Assembly: GCF_003075525.1 (NCBI RefSeq)
Contig: NZ_QDDR01000016.1
Location: 45,236-109,235 of the forward strand
Source: Pararhodobacter aggregans
GTDB lineage: Bacteria > Pseudomonadota > Alphaproteobacteria > Rhodobacterales > Rhodobacteraceae
Length of the DNA: 64,000 nt
Reading direction: 5' to 3'
The translations under genes were made by a program, and so were the position numbers. The notes below the pieces were generated by a model, which worked only from the letters and a program-made list of their open reading frames with translations, was not told the origin of the DNA and made no database searches. Shown one piece after another: positions 58,719-64,000 of the stretch. Every line of letters starts with the position of its first letter. Positions within the stretch are counted from its first letter, which is position 1.

Positions 58719-60023
58719 ATGAAGCGTTTTGCCTGCCTGACCCTTGCCGCCCTCCTCCTCGCCCCTGCTGCCAGCGCGCAGAGCGTGACGGAATGCGACC
58801 GGCTCGCCGGGTATCTGCCGGTGCCGCGCGCGCCCGACCTGCCCGGCGTGGTCGAGGTCACCGCCCCCGCCGAGGCCGTTGCCGCCTGCGAAGCCGCGCG
58901 GCGCGGCGATCCCGACCCGTTCCTCGCTTTCCTGCTGGCCCGGGCGCTGGAGGCCGCCGATCCCCAGGACCCACGCCTGCCCGCGCTGATCGCCGAGGGC
59001 GCCGCGGCCTCGGCCCCCTTCGCCGCCAGCCGTCTGGGGTTGTTGTACCAGCAAGGCCACGGCGGCCTGCCGCAGGACGAGGGCCGCGCCCGGGCGCTCT
59101 TTGAGGAAAGCTGCGCCGCCTTTCCCGACCCACGCGCGCTGGCGGGCTGCAACAACCTCGCGGCGGCGATGGTGGGGGACGACGAACTGCCCGCCGCCGT
59201 CTCCCTGTTCGAGCGGACCTGCGACGCGGGCTTCGGCCGGGCCTGCGCCAATCTCGCCGACCGGATCGAGGAGGGGCGCGCGCCGGGCTATGACCCGCTC
59301 AGGATGCAGCCCCTGCGCGAACGCGCCTGCGACTTGTCTGAGCCCTGGGCCTGCATTCATGCGGGCTACGAGCTGACCCAGACCAACCCGCCCGAGACGC
59401 TGGGCGCCCTGCGCCGCTTCGAGGTCGCCTGCGATCTGGGCCTGGCGGATGGCTGCTACCGGGCGGGCGCGGTGATGCGTGACGCGACCGACATGGCATT
59501 CGGCTGGCGCGTCCGGCAGGAGGCCTTCGGGCGGGGCTGCGACGGCGGCGTGGCCGAATCCTGCTACGAGGTGGCCATCGGTCTGATCTATGGCGAGGAT
59601 GGCACCGGCAGCCTGGCCGATCCCGGCGAACAGGCGCAGGGCGTGACCATGCTCGACCGGCTCTGCACCGAGCGCGATCCCTGGGCCTGTTCGGATCTCG
59701 GCTATCTCTATGCCGAGGGGATTGCGGTGACCCGCGACCCGGCGCGCTCGGCCGAGCTGGGGGCACGGGCCTGTGCGCTGGGCTCGGCGGTCGGCTGCAA
59801 CAACCTCGCGGTGCATCTGGCAACCGCCGATGGCGTGGCGCTGAACCTGCCGCAGGCGGCGCGCTATTACGAACAGGGCTGCGCCGGTGGCTCGGGTCTG
59901 GCCTGCCGCAACCTCGGCGACATGCTGGCGGGCGACGAACTCGGCCCGCCCGATCCGGCCCGGGCGCAGGCCGCCTTCCTCAAGGGCTGCGCGCTGGGCG
60001 AGGCCGAGGCCTGCACGCGCTGA
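58719..60023 (+). CDS. Sel1-repeat, cysteine-rich exported protein 1
   Basis: A 434-aa periplasmic protein with a signal peptide (MKRFACLTLAALLLAPAASA) and then a CDRLAG-bearing N-terminal module. It continues as a series of Sel1-like helical repeats, each with a pair of Cys (for example in CNNLAAAMVG, CANLADRIEEG and CRNLGDMLAG) as in Helicobacter cysteine-rich proteins. The disulfides would stabilise a superhelix for protein-protein contact. It is the first of three tandem paralogues. Function is unknown. Confidence 0.83.
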   Translation: MKRFACLTLAALLLAPAASAQSVTECDRLAGYLPVPRAPDLPGVVEVTAPAEAVAACEAARRGDPDPFLAFLLARALEAADPQDPRLPALIAEGAAASAPFAASRLGLLYQQGHGGLPQDEGRARALFEESCAAFPDPRALAGCNNLAAAMVGDDELPAAVSLFERTCDAGFGRACANLADRIEEGRAPGYDPLRMQPLRERACDLSEPWACIHAGYELTQTNPPETLGALRRFEVACDLGLADGCYRAGAVMRDATDMAFGWRVRQEAFGRGCDGGVAESCYEVAIGLIYGEDGTGSLADPGEQAQGVTMLDRLCTERDPWACSDLGYLYAEGIAVTRDPARSAELGARACALGSAVGCNNLAVHLATADGVALNLPQAARYYEQGCAGGSGLACRNLGDMLAGDELGPPDPARAQAAFLKGCALGEAEACTR

Positions 60024-60121
60024 GCCGCGGACCCGGGGCGCAATTCCCTTTTCGCCCCGGCCGCCCGCGTGTTAGCCTTGGCCCAAGACCCAGACGGGAC
60101 AGGCGACGAGGGACCTGCACG

Positions 60122-61126
60122 ATGAACCGATGGTCGGCCCTGGGGGTCGCTCTGGCTTTCCTGCTGCCCGCGCCGCTCTGGGCTCAGGTGACCGATTGTG
60201 ACCGGCTCGCCGGCTTCTCGCAGCTGCCGCGGATCGAGGGCGCGGCCGGCCCCTATGTCGTCCACGACCCCGCCGCCGCCGTCACCGCCTGCGAGGCCGC
60301 CCGTGCCGCCCAGCCGGACGAACCCTTCTTCGCCGTCCTTCTGGCCCGCGCCCGCCTTGCCGCCAATCCCGAGGACCGCACTGTCGTCGAATTGCTGGCC
60401 GGTGTGGTCGAACAGATCTCCCCCCTCGCCGCCTCGGAACTGGGTCGGCTCTACGAGATGGGGCTGGCCGGGCTGCCGATCGGCGACCGGCAGGCGCGCG
60501 ATTTCTACCGCCTCGCCTGCGATACCTGGCCCGACCGGCTGGCCGCCCCCGGCTGCACCCGCCGCGCGGTCATGATGATCGAGGGCCGCGGCGGACCGGC
60601 CGACGAGACCGGCGGCTTCGCGCTGCTCGACAACCTCTGCCGCGGCGGCTGGGGCGGGGCCTGCACGCAGCAGGCCTTCCAGACCGACCTGCGCGGCACC
60701 GGCGATTTCGACACGCTGGGCCTGGAAATCGCCCGCCTCTTCGAGGCCGGCTGCGACGCGGGCGACCTCTTGGCCTGCAGCCAGTTCGGCTTCCGGCTGG
60801 AACTGGGCGAGGGCGTGGAGCTCGACGTCTCCCGCGCGCAGGACCTCTACCGCCGCGCCTGTACCGGGGGCGAGCCGCAGGGCTGCTCGTATCTGGGCGA
60901 GATCTACCGCTCGGGCCTCGGCGTGCAGCCCGACCCCGATCAGGCCGCGCATTTCTTCACCCTGGGCTGCGAGGGCAACGACCCCTATGCCTGCGTCACC
61001 CTCGGCGACATCCTGTCCGAGGGCCGCGGCGTGGAACGCGACGTCCCCCGGGCCATCGTCGCACTGGAACGCGCCTGCGGTCTGGGCGACCCCGAGGCCT
61101 GCGACATGGCCGACGTCCTGCGCTGA
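60122..61126 (+). CDS. Sel1-repeat, cysteine-rich exported protein 2
   Basis: A 334-aa paralogue with a signal peptide ending ALWAQ and the same opening module TDCDRLAGFSQLPR followed by ACEAARAAQPDE. Sel1-like repeats with paired Cys continue to the C-terminus (CSYLGEIYRSGLGV, CVTLGDILSEGRGV). The ATG at 60122 begins a clear signal. It lies 98 bp after protein 1 and 25 bp before protein 3, on one strand. Confidence 0.83.
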   Translation: MNRWSALGVALAFLLPAPLWAQVTDCDRLAGFSQLPRIEGAAGPYVVHDPAAAVTACEAARAAQPDEPFFAVLLARARLAANPEDRTVVELLAGVVEQISPLAASELGRLYEMGLAGLPIGDRQARDFYRLACDTWPDRLAAPGCTRRAVMMIEGRGGPADETGGFALLDNLCRGGWGGACTQQAFQTDLRGTGDFDTLGLEIARLFEAGCDAGDLLACSQFGFRLELGEGVELDVSRAQDLYRRACTGGEPQGCSYLGEIYRSGLGVQPDPDQAAHFFTLGCEGNDPYACVTLGDILSEGRGVERDVPRAIVALERACGLGDPEACDMADVLR

Positions 61127-61151
61127 GGCCCCCACCCCGGAGTGTCCGACG

Positions 61152-62258
61152 ATGAAACCCCTGCTGGCCCTCGCCGTCCTGACGATCCTGCTGGCCGGCC
61201 CGGCGCCGGGCCAGACCCAGCCCACCGACTGCGACCGCCTGGCGGGCATGCGCTTTGCCCCGCGCCTCCCCGGGGCGGGCGGCGCCGATATCATCACCCG
61301 CGGCCCTGAAGCCGTCGCCGCCTGCGAGGCTGCGGCCGCCCTGCACCCCGCGGATCCCCATATCGCCCTGCAACTGGGCCGCGCCTATCTGGCGGTCGAT
61401 CCCGCCGATCCCCGGGTGCGGGACCTCTTCGCCTCGGCGCTGGGGGCCCTGCCCGCGCTCGCCCGCCTGCGCCTCGGCACGCTCCATGACCATGGCTGGT
61501 CCGGCCTGCCGCAGGACGTGCCGCAGGCACTCGCGCTCCACGAGGAAGCCTGCGCGATGACCGGCCAGCAGGGCGCGCTGGTCGCCTGCAACAACGTCGC
61601 GCTGGTGCTGCTGGAAGGCAGCGATGCCGCGCAATACCCCCGCGCCATCGCCCTGATGGAGGCGGGATGCGCCGCGGGCGATCCCTTCTCCTGCGAGAAC
61701 CTCGGCTATGAAGTCGAGACCGGCGCGCATGTGCCCCGCGACCTGCAGCGCGCCGCCGCCCTCTACCGGCAGGCCTGCGAGGCGGGATCCCCGCTTGGCT
61801 GTTCCAACCTCGGCAATGCGGTTTCCGAAGGCTTCGACGGCCCGCCCGACCTGCCGCTGGCGCAACGCCTGTTCCGCCGCGCCTGCGACCTTGGCGAAAT
61901 GCTGGGCTGCTCGAACCTCGGCTGGGCGCTCTGGCAGGGCTATGACGGCCCGGAAGACCCCGAAGCCGCCCTGCCGCTCTTCGAGCAGGCCTGCGCGGCC
62001 GGGGTCGGCGTCGGCTGCGGCAACCTCGGCGATTTTCACCATGACGGCATCGTCGTCGCCCGGGACGTCACCGAATCGGCCCGGCTCTACGGTCTGGGCT
62101 GCGACCACGGCGACGGCTGGTCCTGCCTGCAACTGGGCCTCCAGCTGAGGGGCGGCAGCGGCGTGCCGCAGGACGATCCCCGCGGTCAGGCGCTGATCCG
62201 CCGGGGCTGCGCGCTGGGCGACAGCGACGCCTGCGCCCTGGCCGCCTCCCTGCCCTGA
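61152..62258 (+). CDS. Sel1-repeat, cysteine-rich exported protein 3
   Basis: A 368-aa paralogue with a signal peptide (MKPLLALAVLTILLAGPAPG) and the shared opening TDCDRLAGMRFAPR followed by ACEAAAALHPAD. At least six Sel1-type repeats with Cys pairs follow (CENLGYEVETG, CSNLGNAVSEG, CSNLGWALWQG, CGNLGDFHHDG, CLQLGLQLRGG). It ends the tandem, 71 bp before truB. Scaffold or periplasmic regulatory roles are known for the repeat class, but none is indicated here. Confidence 0.83.
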   Translation: MKPLLALAVLTILLAGPAPGQTQPTDCDRLAGMRFAPRLPGAGGADIITRGPEAVAACEAAAALHPADPHIALQLGRAYLAVDPADPRVRDLFASALGALPALARLRLGTLHDHGWSGLPQDVPQALALHEEACAMTGQQGALVACNNVALVLLEGSDAAQYPRAIALMEAGCAAGDPFSCENLGYEVETGAHVPRDLQRAAALYRQACEAGSPLGCSNLGNAVSEGFDGPPDLPLAQRLFRRACDLGEMLGCSNLGWALWQGYDGPEDPEAALPLFEQACAAGVGVGCGNLGDFHHDGIVVARDVTESARLYGLGCDHGDGWSCLQLGLQLRGGSGVPQDDPRGQALIRRGCALGDSDACALAASLP

Positions 62259-62329
62259 GGCGCCGGCGGCTCTTGCCACAGCCCCCCCGAACCGCTATCC
62301 GCCGCGCCTGATCCCCAGGAGGCACCATC

Positions 62330-63235
62330 ATGGCACGCAAGGGCAAGGGCCGCCCCGTCAACGGCTGGCTGATCGTCGACAAACCGGCTGGCGTGACCTC
62401 GACCTCGATCGTGGGCAAGGTGCGCTGGGCGCTCGACGCGCAGAAGGCGGGCCATGCCGGCACCCTCGATCCGGCGGCAACCGGCGTGCTGGCCGTCGCG
62501 CTGGGCGAGGCGACCAAGACCGTCCCCTATGTCACCGACGCCACCAAGGGCTACCGTTTCCTGGTGCGCTGGGGCGTGGCCACCGACACCGACGATGCCG
62601 AGGGTCAGGCGATCGAAACCCGCGACACCCGCCCGACCGAGAGCGAGATCGAGGCCGCCCTGCCCGCCTTCCGCGGCCTGATCCAGCAGGTCCCGCCGCA
62701 ATATTCGGCGGTGAAGGTCGAGGGCGAGCGCGCCTATGACATCGCCCGCAGTGGCGAGGCGATGGACCTCGCCGCCCGGCCGCTCGAGGTGGAAAAGCTG
62801 GTGCTGCTGCGCCGCCCCGACGCCGATACCGCCGAATTCGAGATGGTCTGCGGCAAGGGCGGCTATGTCCGCGCCATCGCCCGCGACCTCGGCCGGGCGC
62901 TGGGCTGCCTCGGCCATGTCGTCTGGCTCCGGCGCGACTGGTCGGGCCCGTTCCGCGCCGAGGACGGCATCGGCCTGACCGAGATCGACGCTCTGGCCCG
63001 TACGCCCGAGCTGGACGCGCGCCTCCTGCCCCTTGAAATCGCCCTCGCGGGCCTGCCCGAACTGCCGCTCTCGCCCGAGGGCGCGGTGCGGCTGAAGAAT
63101 GGCAACCCGGGCCGGGTGCTGTCTTCCCGCGCCGAACCCGGCGACACCGCCTGGGCCAGTTTCGAGGGCAAGCCGGTGGCCGTCGGCACCTATCTGGGCG
63201 GCGAATTGCACCCCAACCGCGTATTCAACCTCTGA
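62330..63235 (+). CDS. truB: tRNA pseudouridine-55 synthase TruB
   Basis: Converts U55 of the T-loop in tRNAs to pseudouridine. The 301-aa protein has the catalytic motif [10 protein letters not shown] with Asp47, the KGYRF segment, and the [20 protein letters not shown] block typical of the family, with a short C-terminal PUA-like end. The ATG at 62330 follows AGGAGG. In many bacteria truB lies near rpsO; that part would be beyond this window. Confidence 0.95.
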   Translation: MARKGKGRPVNGWLIVDKPAGVTSTSIVGKVRWALDAQKAGHAGTLDPAATGVLAVALGEATKTVPYVTDATKGYRFLVRWGVATDTDDAEGQAIETRDTRPTESEIEAALPAFRGLIQQVPPQYSAVKVEGERAYDIARSGEAMDLAARPLEVEKLVLLRRPDADTAEFEMVCGKGGYVRAIARDLGRALGCLGHVVWLRRDWSGPFRAEDGIGLTEIDALARTPELDARLLPLEIALAGLPELPLSPEGAVRLKNGNPGRVLSSRAEPGDTAWASFEGKPVAVGTYLGGELHPNRVFNL

Positions 63236-63945
63236 GCGGGCCTTCGTTTCAGGGATCCGGGCCCCGCGCGGCGCGGCGCGCGGCGACCTGAAAGCGCCCC
63301 ACCTGTCCCGCCCCCTTGGTCGTTCCCAGGATTGCCGTGTGGTTTTCGAAGCGCATGCCGCTCATGGCGGGGGCGCGACGGTCTGCCGCCGGTCCCTCCC
63401 GGCCTGCGCGCCCCCGGCCTCTCCCCCGAGAACCCGATGCCGCCCAAACTCCGCCCCAAACTCCGGCGCCTGCGCGGGGATGCGGAACCTGCCCCCCCAC
63501 GGCTCGACCGCCCCCCCTCGCGCCGTCCCGACCCTCCCGTCGCCCCACCTCGTTCTGCAAAAGAGCGCCGTCGCGGTTCTGCCAGCGGTGAATCGCCCCT
63601 TGCAGGGGGATCTCCGCGTCGGGAAACGCGCCAAGCCAGCGCGCCAGTCAGGAACACCCCCGCGCGCCCCTGCCCGGGGCCGCCCCTCTGCGCAGCCGGC
63701 GACCCGCCCCCGAAGCAGGCCCCCTCCGACCCATGCGTCACCCGCCCCGGCCCGCCCCCCAAAGTCCCGGCCCAGACGTCCCCGCGCGCCCCCTTCCCCG
63801 GAACCCGACCGCCCTCCCTGTCATCCCGACGGCAAGCGCGTCCTGCCCGCGCCCCGTGACCGCCCGCCCCCTGCCCCGCTGTCCAAAGCAACCCCGCTGC
63901 GCTCTTCCCCAGGCGGAAGACGCCTCCCCATCCCCCCGCCCGCCC
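63236..63945. other. Long C-rich stretch without a recognisable gene
   Basis: After truB about 700 bp show a strong excess of C over G on the plus strand, with runs of CCCC throughout. Reading frames here give only Pro/Arg/Ala- or Gly/Arg-rich low-complexity proteins with no ribosome sites. A short minus-strand frame starting MSGMRFENHTAILGT ends at 63249 and looks more natural, but only about 38 codons are convincing. I cannot support a gene. Confidence 0.5.
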
Positions 63946-64000
63946 TTCGTCTTTGTTCCAGAAATATCCTCGGGGTTTCCAAAGGGGGGCGTGCCCCCCT
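63946..64000 (-). repeat. Extragenic GC-rich repeat, copy R6 (cut by window edge)
   Basis: On the minus strand GGGGGCACGCCCCCCTTTGG leads into AAACCCCGAGGATATTTCTG and then ACAAAGACGAAG. It is close to R4 in stem and tail. Confidence 0.65.

Noticed and set aside
63332..63859. Open frame of 175 codons after truB
   Set aside because: The translation is Pro/Arg low complexity, lacks a ribosome site and matches no known fold, as expected from C-rich DNA.
1..64000. CRISPR array, rRNA genes, insertion sequences
   Set aside because: No regularly spaced direct repeats, no rRNA-like sequence and no transposase motifs were recognised.

Overview
The window looks like chromosomal DNA of a high-GC alphaproteobacterium of the Rhodobacterales (Paracoccus/Rhodovulum-like). 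The signs are very GC-rich codon use, TRAP transporters with fused DctQ-DctM permeases, an alphaproteobacterial-type elongator tRNA-Met, and a family of short GC-rich extragenic repeats ending in a conserved tail (GGATATTTGGAGAACAAAG). This placement is inferred from gene content and style, not from a database search.

Positions 1 to about 42,400 form a dense catabolic region. It holds three paralogous FAD aromatic-ring monooxygenases (913-2085, 4275-5462, 29851-31035), two TRAP transporters (one cut by the left edge), two intradiol dioxygenases, a PcpA/LinE-like extradiol (VOC) dioxygenase with an MhqD-like hydrolase, a five-gene branched-chain-type ABC transporter, and a hydroxyquinol route (TfdB-like monooxygenase, hydroxyquinol-type dioxygenase, maleylacetate reductase). 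It also holds a cytochrome P450, two MmgE/PrpD proteins, an SDR, an NAD-dependent epimerase-like protein, and regulators of the LysR (two), GntR and TetR families. These genes can import phenolic or related compounds, hydroxylate and cleave the ring, and feed 3-oxoadipate-type intermediates into central metabolism.

Positions 32,430-42,190 are a second module: a ribose-type ABC transporter, a RutA-like flavin-dependent (LLM) monooxygenase, a free-standing RibB, two unrelated flavin reductases, a RidA/RutC-like protein, an arylformamidase-like hydrolase and an AraC regulator. Paired TGGATAG-type half-sites about 22 bp apart lie before its three transcription units. I regard this as the best candidate for an undescribed FMNH2-dependent degradation pathway. 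Its substrate cannot be read from the sequence.

Three sets of repeated operator-like sites tie the catabolic region together: ATTGTATGAT sites near the three FAD monooxygenases and the P450/PrpD pair, LysR boxes of form ATAGC-N5-GCTAT or a close variant before both intradiol dioxygenases, and the AraC-type half-site pairs.

From a tRNA-Met gene at 42,487-42,563 rightward the content is mostly housekeeping: an oxidoreductase-SelD fusion, a DoeB-like deacylase, alkane hydroxylase, ftsY, two DMT transporters, a luciferase-like oxidoreductase, argF, argD, an AsnC/arginase/ornithine cyclodeaminase group, three tandem Sel1-repeat proteins and truB. The short extragenic repeats were found only here. 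No rRNA, CRISPR array, transposase, integrase or replication origin was seen.
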